Source: DASYTH01 sp035762905
Lineage (GTDB): Bacteria; Actinomycetota; Actinomycetes; Mycobacteriales; Pseudonocardiaceae
Length of the DNA: 23,425 nucleotides
Assembly (NCBI RefSeq): GCF_035762905.1
Contig: NZ_DASUCC010000036.1
Span: 1-23,425, forward strand
Direction: 5' to 3'
Part shown: positions 14,541 to 21,742 of the stretch, piece after piece
Layout of the letters: the number at the start of each line of letters is the position of its first letter
Numbering within the stretch: the first letter of the stretch is position 1
Notes under the pieces: generated by a model
Seen by the model: the letters and a program-made list of their open reading frames with translations, nothing else
The model's database searches: none
Told to the model about the DNA's origin: nothing
Program-made: the position numbers and the translations under genes

Positions 14541-14696
14541 CTCAGTCGTCGAGCGTACGCTGCGGGTTTCCGTGACTGAGTTGAGACCTTACGTGTTGAA
14601 CAACCTGGGCGAAACAGACATCGGGGCGGGGTAGGTTCCGCGAATACGACCCGACTAGTCTCGTCGCGCCTGGATGGACGCGCTCATGGAGGCCAG
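14541..14696. promoter_or_regulatory. Divergent miaB/gluA control region
   Basis: The 156-nt gap holds a perfect 10-bp palindrome AGCGTACGCT (14552-14561). It is enclosed by CTCAGTC (14541-14547) and GACTGAG (14574-14580), a nested inverted repeat touching the miaB start. Plus-strand -10-like hexamers TAGGTT (14632-14637) and TAGTCT (14656-14661) could serve gluA, but I see no convincing -35. GACTAGTC at 14653-14660 is another palindrome. Confidence 0.5.
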
Positions 14697-15452
<756 letters not shown>

Positions 15453-15465
15453 TTCGATGGAGAGA

Positions 15466-15483
15466 TCGGCCGTGCGCGGCCGA
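15466..15483 (+). promoter_or_regulatory. Intercistronic hairpin gluA-gluB
   Basis: TCGGCCG (15466-15472) and CGGCCGA (15477-15483) form a 7-bp stem with a TGCG loop, just before the gluB ribosome binding site AAGGAG. A 5'-protecting hairpin here could raise the level of the binding-protein mRNA over the other cistrons. Confidence 0.55.
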
Positions 15484-15504
15484 CGAGACGAAGGAGCTCA
15501 CACA

Positions 15505-16386
15505 ATGCGACTCCGGGGCCTCATGGTTGGCGCCGTAACCGCTCTGGTTCTCCCTCTGGCCGCCTGCGGCGGCTCGGACGGCGGAGACAGCACGAACCCG
15601 CCGGCCAACGAGGCCGCGTCGTTCGAGGCGGGCACCACCATGGAGAAACTGAACAAGGCGGGCGCCGTCAAGATCGGCACCAAGTTCGACCAGCCGCTGT
15701 TCGGCCTGAAGGGGCTGGACGGCAAGCCGGTCGGTTTCGACGTGGAGATCGCGAAGATCATCGCGGCCAAGCTGGGCATCTCCGCCGACAAGATCGAATG
15801 GGTGGAGACCCCGTCCAAGGTCCGCGAGGAGGTCATCGAGCAGGGCAAGGTGGACTTCGTGGTGGCCACCTACACCATCAACGACGCGCGCAAGCAGCGC
15901 ATCTCGTTCGCCGGGCCGTACTACGAGGCCGGCCAGGACCTGATGGTGAAGAAGGACAACTCCGCGATCACCGGGCCCGACTCGCTCAAGAGCGCCAACG
16001 CCAAGGTGTGCTCGGTGACCGGCTCGACCCCGTCGGAGAACATCAAGAAGTACATCGACCCGGCCAACCTGGTGCTGTTCGACGTGTACTCCAAGTGCGC
16101 GGACGCGCTGCGCACCGGCCAGGTCGACGTCGTCACCACCGACAACGTGATCCTGCTCGGCCTGGTCGACGCCAGTAAGGGCGAGTTCAAGCTGGTCGGC
16201 AAGCCGTTCACCAAGGAGCCGTACGGCATCGGCGTGACGAAGGGCGACACCAAGTTCTGCGAGTTCATCCACGAGACCCTCGAGGAGGCCTCCGGCAACG
16301 GCGGCTACGAGAAGGCCTGGAAGGACACCGCCGGCAAGGTCGCGCCGGACACGCCGAAGCTGCCGACCCTGGCCACCTGCAGCTGA
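15505..16386 (+). CDS. gluB: Glutamate-binding lipoprotein GluB
   Basis: The extracellular substrate-binding protein of the importer. The 293-residue protein has a lipoprotein signal peptide with lipobox LAAC and lipidated Cys21, then a family-3 solute-binding fold. The fold shows GVKIGTKFDQPLFG-like opening, GFDVEIAKIIAAKLG, DFVVATYTINDARKQRISFAGPYYEAG and a C-terminal CEFIHETLEEASGNGGYEKAW helix. The frame opens at 15457, but the ATG at 15505 is preferred because AAGGAG precedes it and it gives a proper signal peptide. It lies between two hairpins (15466-15483 and 16404-16438), the usual arrangement for producing more binding protein than permease. Confidence 0.95.
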   Translation: MRLRGLMVGAVTALVLPLAACGGSDGGDSTNPPANEAASFEAGTTMEKLNKAGAVKIGTKFDQPLFGLKGLDGKPVGFDVEIAKIIAAKLGISADKIEWVETPSKVREEVIEQGKVDFVVATYTINDARKQRISFAGPYYEAGQDLMVKKDNSAITGPDSLKSANAKVCSVTGSTPSENIKKYIDPANLVLFDVYSKCADALRTGQVDVVTTDNVILLGLVDASKGEFKLVGKPFTKEPYGIGVTKGDTKFCEFIHETLEEASGNGGYEKAWKDTAGKVAPDTPKLPTLATCS

Positions 16387-16403
16387 TCCAATCCACCCAC
16401 CTT

Positions 16404-16438
16404 CGGGGCGCCCGCCACACCTGTGCGCGGGCGCCCCG
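16404..16438 (+). terminator. Strong stem-loop between gluB and gluC
   Basis: CGGGGCGCCCGC (16404-16415) pairs perfectly over 12 bp with 16427-16438, with an 11-nt loop. No T-run follows. Located inside the operon, it is best read as a partial terminator or 3' protecting structure that lowers gluCD relative to gluAB. Confidence 0.75.
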
Positions 16439-16462
16439 GCGTTCACCGGGTTCGGAGGCTAT

Positions 16463-17113
16463 GTGGGCGTCATCATCGACAACATCGGCCTGTACTGGAA
16501 CGGGTTCCTGACCACGCTGCGGATCTGCGTGTTCGCCATGGTCGGTTCGCTGATTCTGGGCACGCTGATCGCGGCTTGCCGCGTCTCCCCGATACCGCCG
16601 CTGCGCTGGTTCGGCACCTCGTGGGTCAACGTCTTCCGCAACTGCCCGCTGACCGTGGTGCTGTTCTTCTGCGCGTTCGGGCTGCCGGAGATCGGGATCA
16701 ACGGCGCGTACTTCGTGTTCGGCGTGCTCGGGCTGGTGCTCTACACCTCGGCGTTCGTGTGCGAGGCGGTGCGCAGCGGCATCAACGCGGTACCGGCCGG
16801 CCAGGCCGAGGCCGCCCGCGCGGTGGGGCTGACGTTCGGCCAGTCGCTGTCGCTGATCATCCTGCCGCAGGCGCTGCGCACCGTGGTGCCGCCGCTGGGC
16901 AGCGTGATCATCGCGATGATCAAGAACTCGGCGATCGCCGGTGCGTTCGGCGTCGGCGGTGACCTGTTCGACGTCGGTGAGGTGCTCACCTCGGCCCGCG
17001 GCGAGGCGGCGCTACCGGTGCTGACCGGTGTGGCGCTCGGCTACCTCGCGATCACGATTCCCGCCGGGCTGCTGCTCGGCGTGCTGGAGCGGAAGGTGGC
17101 GATCGCCCGATGA
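16463..17113 (+). CDS. gluC: Glutamate ABC transporter permease GluC
   Basis: One of two membrane subunits forming the translocation channel. The 216-residue protein has hydrophobic helices across its length and the EAA cytoplasmic loop AEAARAVGLTFGQSLSLIIL that docks on GluA. The N-terminal GLYWNGFLTTLRI is typical of His/Glu/Gln/Arg permeases. The GTG start at 16463 follows GGAGG with a short 4-nt spacer; the overlapping ATG at 16461 is in another frame. Its TGA at 17111-17113 lies within ATGA, which also starts the mini-ORF of the cassette at 17110-17184. Confidence 0.94.
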   Translation: MGVIIDNIGLYWNGFLTTLRICVFAMVGSLILGTLIAACRVSPIPPLRWFGTSWVNVFRNCPLTVVLFFCAFGLPEIGINGAYFVFGVLGLVLYTSAFVCEAVRSGINAVPAGQAEAARAVGLTFGQSLSLIILPQALRTVVPPLGSVIIAMIKNSAIAGAFGVGGDLFDVGEVLTSARGEAALPVLTGVALGYLAITIPAGLLLGVLERKVAIAR

Positions 17114-17184
17114 GCGAGCTTGCGAGCGAATCGATCAGCACCGCACCGCGGCAGCACCGAGCTTGCGAGGTGACGGTTCGATGA
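17110..17184 (+). repeat. 75-nt junction cassette, copy B (24-codon mini-ORF)
   Basis: The ATG at 17110 overlaps the gluC stop (ATGA), and the TGA at 17182-17184 overlaps the gluD start (ATGA). CGAGCTTGCGAG is present twice (17115-17126 and 17158-17169), 43 nt apart. The 3' block CACCGAGCTTGCGAGGTG is identical in both copies and contains the GAGGTG used as ribosome binding site by gluD. CGATGAGCG occurs at 17108-17116 and 17179-17187, a perfect 9-nt direct repeat 71 nt apart. Between the two copies, 7 of 24 codons differ in amino acid and 2 are synonymous, so constraint seems to act on DNA or RNA more than on the peptide. Confidence 0.88.
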
Positions 17185-18071
17185 GCGCCTCGGTCCTCTA
17201 CGACGCGCTGGGCCCGCGGGCCAAGCGCCGGGTCGCGGTGGGCAGCATCATCGCCGTGATCGGCGCCATCGCGGTGCTGGCGCTGGTCACCGTCCAGCTG
17301 GAGGAGCAGGGCCAGTTCGAGCAGGAGAAGTGGGCGCCGCTGATCGACCCCTCCGACGAGCGGTTCCCGCTGGTGTGGGACCTGATGTTCGAGGCGCTCG
17401 GCAACACCCTGATCGCGGCGGCCTGGGCCATGCTGTTCTCGCTGATCATCGGAACCCTGCTTGCGGTCACCCGGGTGACCGCGGCGCGCTGGTACCGCTG
17501 GGCGGTGGTCGGCGTGATCGAGTTCCTGCGCGGCATTCCCGTGGTCATCGCGATCTTCTTCGCCGCCCGGGTGCTGCCCGAGGCCGGGGTGGACCTGGAA
17601 CCGCTGTGGTTCCTGGTGATCGGCCTCACCGCGTACAACTCGGTGATCATCGCCGAGATCGTCCGGGCGGGGATCAACTCGCTGCCGGCCGGACAGCGCG
17701 AGGCGGGCGAGTCGCTGGGCATGACCCGCTGGCAGGTGCTGTACCTGATCCTGCTGCCGCAGGCGTTCCGGATCATGCTGCCGGCGCTGATCAGCCAGCT
17801 GGTGGTGGTGCTGAAGGACACCTCGCTCGGGTTCATCATCTCCTACCCGGAGCTGGTCCGGACCGCCGGATTCATCGTGCAGAACCTGCAGAACCCGATC
17901 CAGACCTACCTGATCGTCGCGGTCATCTTCATCCTGATCAACTACGCGCTGAGCCGCCTGGCGATCTTCGTCGAGCGCCGGCTGAGCCGCGGCCGGAAGG
18001 CGGCCGTACCGGAGGCACAGCCGATGGCCGCGACCACGGTGACCGGAGCGGGGGCCGGGGTCGGCGCATGA
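17181..18071 (+). CDS. gluD: Glutamate ABC transporter permease GluD
   Basis: The second permease subunit. The 296-residue protein has a longer N-terminal cytoplasmic part (SVLYDALGPRAKRRVAVGS), a first helix and an extracytoplasmic segment (about 35-65). The permease core follows with the EAA loop REAGESLGMTRWQVLYLILL, and the C-terminus is Ala/Gly-rich and disordered. The frame is open upstream to 17028 but that part overlaps gluC and the cassette. The ATG at 17181 has GAGGTGA 9 nt upstream, supplied by the cassette. Last gene of the operon; a small hairpin covers its stop codon. Confidence 0.94.
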   Translation: MSASVLYDALGPRAKRRVAVGSIIAVIGAIAVLALVTVQLEEQGQFEQEKWAPLIDPSDERFPLVWDLMFEALGNTLIAAAWAMLFSLIIGTLLAVTRVTAARWYRWAVVGVIEFLRGIPVVIAIFFAARVLPEAGVDLEPLWFLVIGLTAYNSVIIAEIVRAGINSLPAGQREAGESLGMTRWQVLYLILLPQAFRIMLPALISQLVVVLKDTSLGFIISYPELVRTAGFIVQNLQNPIQTYLIVAVIFILINYALSRLAIFVERRLSRGRKAAVPEAQPMAATTVTGAGAGVGA

Positions 18072-18094
18072 CAACCTGCGTTGTCCACATTTTG
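18070..18094 (+). terminator. Small intrinsic-type terminator after gluD
   Basis: GACAAC (18070-18075) and GTTGTC (18080-18085) form a 6-bp stem with CTGC loop, followed by CACATTTT. The stem overlaps the gluD TGA. Weak by length, but it is one of few hairpins here with a following T-run. Confidence 0.5.
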
Positions 18095-18111
18095 GGGGCG
18101 TCATATCGCCG

Positions 18112-18175
18112 TTGACCCGTTACAGTAACCGGTCTATGGGCGATACCCCGATACGTTGGCCCATCGGGGTGACGC
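18112..18175 (+). promoter_or_regulatory. Leader with alternative hairpins over the RBS
   Basis: TTGACC (18112-18117) and TATGGG (18135-18140), 17 nt apart, are a weak promoter candidate. GTTAC-A-GTAAC (18119-18129) lies between them as a possible operator. CCCCGAT (18146-18152) pairs with ATCGGGG (18163-18169), covering part of the GGGGTGA ribosome binding site. ATGGGC (18136-18141) can instead pair with GCCCAT (18159-18164), sharing two bases with the first stem. Confidence 0.4.
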
Positions 18176-18604
18176 ATGAGAGGCGCCCTCATGACTGATA
18201 GTGACATCCGACGCCGTTCTGACGACAACTCCTGGCAGCGGTCCGACCTGAGAACCGGCGGCCGCTACGCCGGCCGCAACTACTACGACCGCAAGCTGAC
18301 CGAACCGGGCGAGGATCTGCCCACCCCGGCGCCGCCGGGTGCCGCCGGCCGGGCCATCCGGGTGATCGGCCTGGTGCTGCTGTTCGCCGGCATCGCCGGT
18401 TGGCTGTGGCTGCTGCTGGCACTGGTCAGCTCGTTCGGCGACGGAATCCTGCCGGACGACCCGTTCGGCACCCGGGTGACCGGCGTTCCGCTCGGCTCCG
18501 GCGGATTCATCCTGATCCTGGTCGGCGGCGCGCTGGCGGCGATCGGCCACTGGATGGACCGCGCCGCCCGCCGGGTGACCTGGGTGGACGTCGACCCCGA
18601 CTGA
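18176..18604 (+). CDS. Small two-helix membrane protein, unknown function
   Basis: A 142-residue protein I cannot assign to a named family. It has a polar, Arg/Asp-rich cytoplasmic N-terminus (1-55, with GGRYAGRNYYDRKL), a helix at about 61-87, a short loop with FGDGILPDDPFGTR, and a second helix at about 109-126. A charged tail (MDRAARRVTWVDVDPD) follows. Start choice is uncertain: the ATG at 18176 has GGGGTGA close upstream, while the ATG at 18191 has GAGAGG at better spacing and would remove five residues. Codon use and GC3 look like its neighbours, so it is probably a real gene. In corynebacteria recX-recA lies after gluD; that pair is absent here. Confidence 0.72.
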   Translation: MRGALMTDSDIRRRSDDNSWQRSDLRTGGRYAGRNYYDRKLTEPGEDLPTPAPPGAAGRAIRVIGLVLLFAGIAGWLWLLLALVSSFGDGILPDDPFGTRVTGVPLGSGGFILILVGGALAAIGHWMDRAARRVTWVDVDPD

Positions 18605-18609
18605 TCGGT

Positions 18610-18723
18610 TCAGCCCCGGGCGTACCGGGTGCGCTGTTCGGCGCGGTTGCCGCAGCGCTCCATGGAGCACCAGCGCCGGTGTCCGGGTCGGGACTGCTCG
18701 ACGGCGTCCCGGGCGATCGCCGA
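18610..18723 (-). pseudogene. Remnant of a CGNR zinc-finger protein gene
   Basis: The minus-strand frame ending at the TGA 18612-18610 reads AIARDAVEQSRPGHRRWCSMERCGNRAEQ and then RTRYARG. It carries the C-terminal half of the CGNR finger (WCSMxxCGNR). Intact members have an earlier Cys pair (C-x4-CG-x-LF) between the ARDAVE helix and RRWCS; it is deleted here. There is no start or upstream domain, and the frame loses similarity beyond 18723. It is a decayed fragment adjoining another fragment on the plus strand. Confidence 0.7.
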
Positions 18724-18737
18724 CTGGTTCGCCGGTC

Positions 18738-19064
18738 GTGCGGGCCGAGGTCGACGTCGGTGGCTTCCGTGCCTACGCTCGCAACGCCGATCTCGACGAG
18801 CTGCGGGCCACCGAACCGAACCGGCTGGTCCGGCTGCTGCCCGCGTTCCAGTACGTGATCGCGGTCAACCGGGCGCTGATCCCGGCCGAGCACCGGGCGC
18901 GGGTCGGCCGCACCGCCGGCTGGATCTCCCCGGTCGTGCTCTCCGGCGGGCGGATCGCCGGGGTGTGGACCGCCGAGCACGGCCGGGTCCGGGTCGAGCC
19001 GTTCGAGGACATCCCGGCGCGGGCGCTCGCCGCCGAGATCGACGGGATCGGTCTGGCGTCCTGA
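18738..19064 (+). pseudogene. C-terminal fragment of an AlkZ/HTH_42-type winged-helix protein
   Basis: The 108-residue frame matches only the C-terminal part of the winged-helix DNA-binding family that includes the AlkZ/YcaQ-type glycosylases. Recognisable pieces are ELRATEPNRLVRLLPAFQYVI, IPAEHRARVGRTAGWISPVV, GGRIAGVW and RVRVEPFEDIP. Family members have about 350 or more residues, so roughly two thirds at the N-terminus are missing. The frame before 18738 shows no similarity, and the GTG has no ribosome binding site. I read it as a truncated relic; an expressed small protein cannot be excluded. Its TGA abuts the sdhB stop as TGATCA. Confidence 0.72.
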
Positions 19065-19811
19065 TCAGCGGCGGAACAGCTTGTTGCCCAGCCAGATGAT
19101 CGGGTCGTAGCGCTTGTCCGCGACCCGCTCCTTCATCGGAATCAGGGCGTTGTCGGTGATCTTGATGTGTTCCGGGCAGACCTCGGTGCAGCACTTGGTG
19201 ATGTTGCAGTAACCCAGCCCGTGCTCCGCCTGCGCGTCCGGCACCCGGTCGGCGGTGTCCAGCGGATGCATGTCCAGCTCGGCGATCCGCATCAGGTAGC
19301 GCGGCCCGGCGAAGGCCTCCTTGTTCTCCTCGTGGTCCCGGATCACGTGGCAGGTGTTCTGGCACAGGAAGCACTCGATGCACTTGCGGAACTCCTGCGA
19401 GCGCTCGACATCCACCTGCTGCATCCGGTACTCGCCCGGCTTGAGGTCCGGCGGCGGCGTGAACGACGGGATCTCCCGCGCCTTCTGGTAGTTGAACGAC
19501 ACGTCGGTCACCAGGTCGCGGATCACCGGGAAGGTCCGAATCGGCGTGACGGTGATGACCTCGTTCTCGTCGAAGATCGACATCCGGGTCATGCACAGCA
19601 GCCGCGGCATGCCGTTGATCTCCGCCGAGCACGAGCCGCACTTGCCCGCCTTGCAGTTCCAGCGCACCGCGAGATCGGGCGCCTGGGTGGCCTGCAGCCG
19701 GTGGATGATGTCCAGCACGACCTCGCCCTCGTTGACCTCGACGGTGAAGTCGTGCAGTTCTCCGGAGTCGGCGTCGCCGCGCCACACCCGGAACTCCGCC
19801 TTGTAACCCAT
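19065..19811 (-). CDS. sdhB: Succinate dehydrogenase/fumarate reductase iron-sulfur subunit (Sdh1 type)
   Basis: Carries electrons from the flavoprotein to the membrane anchor. The 248-residue protein has an N-terminal ferredoxin domain with [2Fe-2S] ligands Cys53, Cys58, Cys61 and Cys73. The C-terminal domain holds C-x2-C-x2-C-x3-CH (Cys144, 147, 150, 154) for the [4Fe-4S] cluster and CNITKCCTEVCP (Cys202, Cys208, Cys212; Cys207 extra) for the [3Fe-4S] centre. It resembles Rv0247c of M. tuberculosis Sdh1. The ATG at 19811 is 1 nt after the sdhA stop, so translation is coupled; a frame extension to 20006 lies inside sdhA and is rejected. Cys154 is followed by His rather than the Pro common in SdhB. 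Confidence 0.95.
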   Translation of the reverse strand: MGYKAEFRVWRGDADSGELHDFTVEVNEGEVVLDIIHRLQATQAPDLAVRWNCKAGKCGSCSAEINGMPRLLCMTRMSIFDENEVITVTPIRTFPVIRDLVTDVSFNYQKAREIPSFTPPPDLKPGEYRMQQVDVERSQEFRKCIECFLCQNTCHVIRDHEENKEAFAGPRYLMRIAELDMHPLDTADRVPDAQAEHGLGYCNITKCCTEVCPEHIKITDNALIPMKERVADKRYDPIIWLGNKLFRR

Positions 19812-19812
19812 C

Positions 19813-21732
19813 TCAGCTCTTCTTCTCTCGCGGGTAGGAGGCCAGCTCCGAATCGGTGTAGTACTTCTCCAGTTCGGACCGCTCGAACAGCTCGAGCAGA
19901 TCGGGCCGCATCGGCTGCTGCGGCTCCTCGGTGATTGTGACGCCCGGGACCACCGGGTCGTCGCCGGCCGTCCGGCAGACCAGCAGCTTGTTGCGCCAGC
20001 CGGCATCCATCTCCGGGTAGTCGTCCCGGGTGTGCCCGCCGCGACTTTCCTGGCGGGCCAGCGCCGCCTTGGCCACGCACTCGCTCACCATCAACATGTT
20101 GCGCATGTCGATGGCCAGGTGCCAGCCCGGGTTGAACTGCCGGTGGCCCTCCACCAGCACGTTGCGCATCCGCCGCTTGAGCTCGGCCAGCTTGTCCAGC
20201 GCCTGCTCGATCTCCTCGGCCTTGCGGATGATGCCCACCAGGTCGTTCATCGACTGCTGCAGCTCGCTGTGCAGCGTGTACGGGTTCTCCGCCTGCGTTC
20301 CGTTCACCGGCGGGTCGAACGGCGCCACCGCCAGTCGCGCCGCGGCGTCCACATCGGACTCATTGATCTTCGGCCGGGACTCCAGCGATTCCACATAGGA
20401 CGCCGCGCCCAGCCCGGCCCGGCGGCCGAACACGATCAGGTCGGACAGCGAGTTTCCGCCCAGCCGGTTGGAACCGTGCATGCCGCCGGAGCACTCACCG
20501 GCCGCGAAGAGTCCGGCCACCACGGAGGATCCGGTGTCCGGGTCCACCTCGACCCCGCCCATCACGTAGTGACAGGTCGGCCCGACCTCCATCGGCTCCT
20601 TGGTGATGTCGACGTCGGCCAACTCCTTGAACTGGTGGTACATCGACGGGAGTCGGCGCTTGATCTCCTCCGCCGGCAGCCGGCTGGCGATGTCCAGGAA
20701 CACCCCGCCGTGCGGCGAACCCCGGTCGGCCTTGACCTCTGAGTTGATCGCCCTGGCCACCTCGTCGCGGGGCAGCAGGTCCGGGGTGCGCCGGTTGTTG
20801 TCCGGGTCGGTGTACCAACGGTCGGCCTCGTCCGGCGCCTCGGCGTACTGGCCCTTGAAGACCTGCGGGATGTACTCGAACATGAACCGCTTGTCGTCGG
20901 AGTTCTTCAGCACTCCCCCGTCGCCGCGCACACCCTCGGTGACCAGGATGCCCTTCACGCTCGGCGGCCAGACCATACCGGTCGGGTGGAACTGCACGAA
21001 CTCCATGTTGATCAGCGTCGCGCCTGCGCGCAGGGCCAGCGCGTGGCCGTCTCCGGTGTACTCCCACGAGTTCGAGGTCACCTTGAACGACTTGCCGATG
21101 CCGCCGGTGGCCAGCACCACGGCCGGAGCCTCGAACAGGATGAACCGGCCGGTCTCGCGCCAGTAGCCGAATGCGCCGGAGATCGCGTCCCCGTCTTTGA
21201 GCAGCTCGGTGATCGTGCACTCGGCGAACACCTTGATCTTCGCCTCGTAGTCGCCGTGCTCCTTGAAGTCCTCCTGCTGCAAGGACACGATCTTCTGCTG
21301 CATGGTCCGGATCAGCTCGAGACCGGTCCGGTCGCCGACGTGGGCCAACCGAGGATAGGTGTGGCCGCCGAAGTTGCGCTGGCTGATCCGGCCGTCCTTG
21401 GTGCGGTCGAACAGTGCGCCGTAGGTCTCCAGCTCCCAGACCCGCTCCGGCGCCTCCTTCGCGTGCAACTCGGCCATCCGCCAGTTGTTCAGGAACTTGC
21501 CGCCGCGCATGGTGTCGCGGAAGTGCACCTGCCAGTTGTCGTTGGCGTTGGCGTTGCCCATCGCGGCCGCGCAGCCGCCCTCGGCCATCACCGTGTGCGC
21601 CTTGCCGAACAGCGACTTGCACACCACGGCGACGCTGTGCCCGCGCTGGCGCGCCTCGATCACCGCGCGGAGACCGGCGCCGCCGGCACCGATCACCACG
21701 ACGTCGTAGGCGTGCCGCTCAACCTCAATCAT
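19813..21732 (-). CDS. sdhA: Succinate dehydrogenase/fumarate reductase flavoprotein subunit (Sdh1 type)
   Basis: Oxidises succinate to fumarate with covalently bound FAD. The 639-residue protein has the dinucleotide motif VVIGAGGAG (12-20) and the flavin-linking His46 in GKAHTVMAEGG. Active-site segments include FVQFHPTGM, TEGVRGDGG, the catalytic-Arg region around EVKADRGSPHGG, and GPTCHYVMGGVEVD. The C-terminal domain with HTRDDYPEMD closes the fold. It matches Rv0248c rather than the shorter E. coli-type subunit. The ATG at 21732 has AAGGA upstream and is 10 nt after the anchor gene stop. Middle gene of an anchor-flavoprotein-FeS operon. Confidence 0.97.
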   Translation of the reverse strand: MIEVERHAYDVVVIGAGGAGLRAVIEARQRGHSVAVVCKSLFGKAHTVMAEGGCAAAMGNANANDNWQVHFRDTMRGGKFLNNWRMAELHAKEAPERVWELETYGALFDRTKDGRISQRNFGGHTYPRLAHVGDRTGLELIRTMQQKIVSLQQEDFKEHGDYEAKIKVFAECTITELLKDGDAISGAFGYWRETGRFILFEAPAVVLATGGIGKSFKVTSNSWEYTGDGHALALRAGATLINMEFVQFHPTGMVWPPSVKGILVTEGVRGDGGVLKNSDDKRFMFEYIPQVFKGQYAEAPDEADRWYTDPDNNRRTPDLLPRDEVARAINSEVKADRGSPHGGVFLDIASRLPAEEIKRRLPSMYHQFKELADVDITKEPMEVGPTCHYVMGGVEVDPDTGSSVVAGLFAAGECSGGMHGSNRLGGNSLSDLIVFGRRAGLGAASYVESLESRPKINESDVDAAARLAVAPFDPPVNGTQAENPYTLHSELQQSMNDLVGIIRKAEEIEQALDKLAELKRRMRNVLVEGHRQFNPGWHLAIDMRNMLMVSECVAKAALARQESRGGHTRDDYPEMDAGWRNKLLVCRTAGDDPVVPGVTITEEPQQPMRPDLLELFERSELEKYYTDSELASYPREKKS

Positions 21733-21742
21733 GGGTTCCTTC

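Noticed and set aside
15457..15504. Upstream ATG for GluB
   Set aside because: It would bury the lipoprotein signal peptide behind 16 charged residues and includes the hairpin; AAGGAG precedes the ATG at 15505.
17028..17180. Upstream frame extension of GluD
   Set aside because: It overlaps gluC and the cassette; the ATG at 17181 has GAGGTGA and begins the family-like N-terminus.
17110..17184. Cassette as an ordinary classical IS remnant or MITE with terminal inverted repeats
   Set aside because: I find no terminal inverted repeats. The ends share direct boxes (CGAGCTTGCGAG) and direct flanks, so a standard MITE label does not fit.
19812..20006. Longer SdhB start
   Set aside because: The extension is inside sdhA in another frame; the ATG at 19811 directly follows the sdhA stop and begins the conserved domain.
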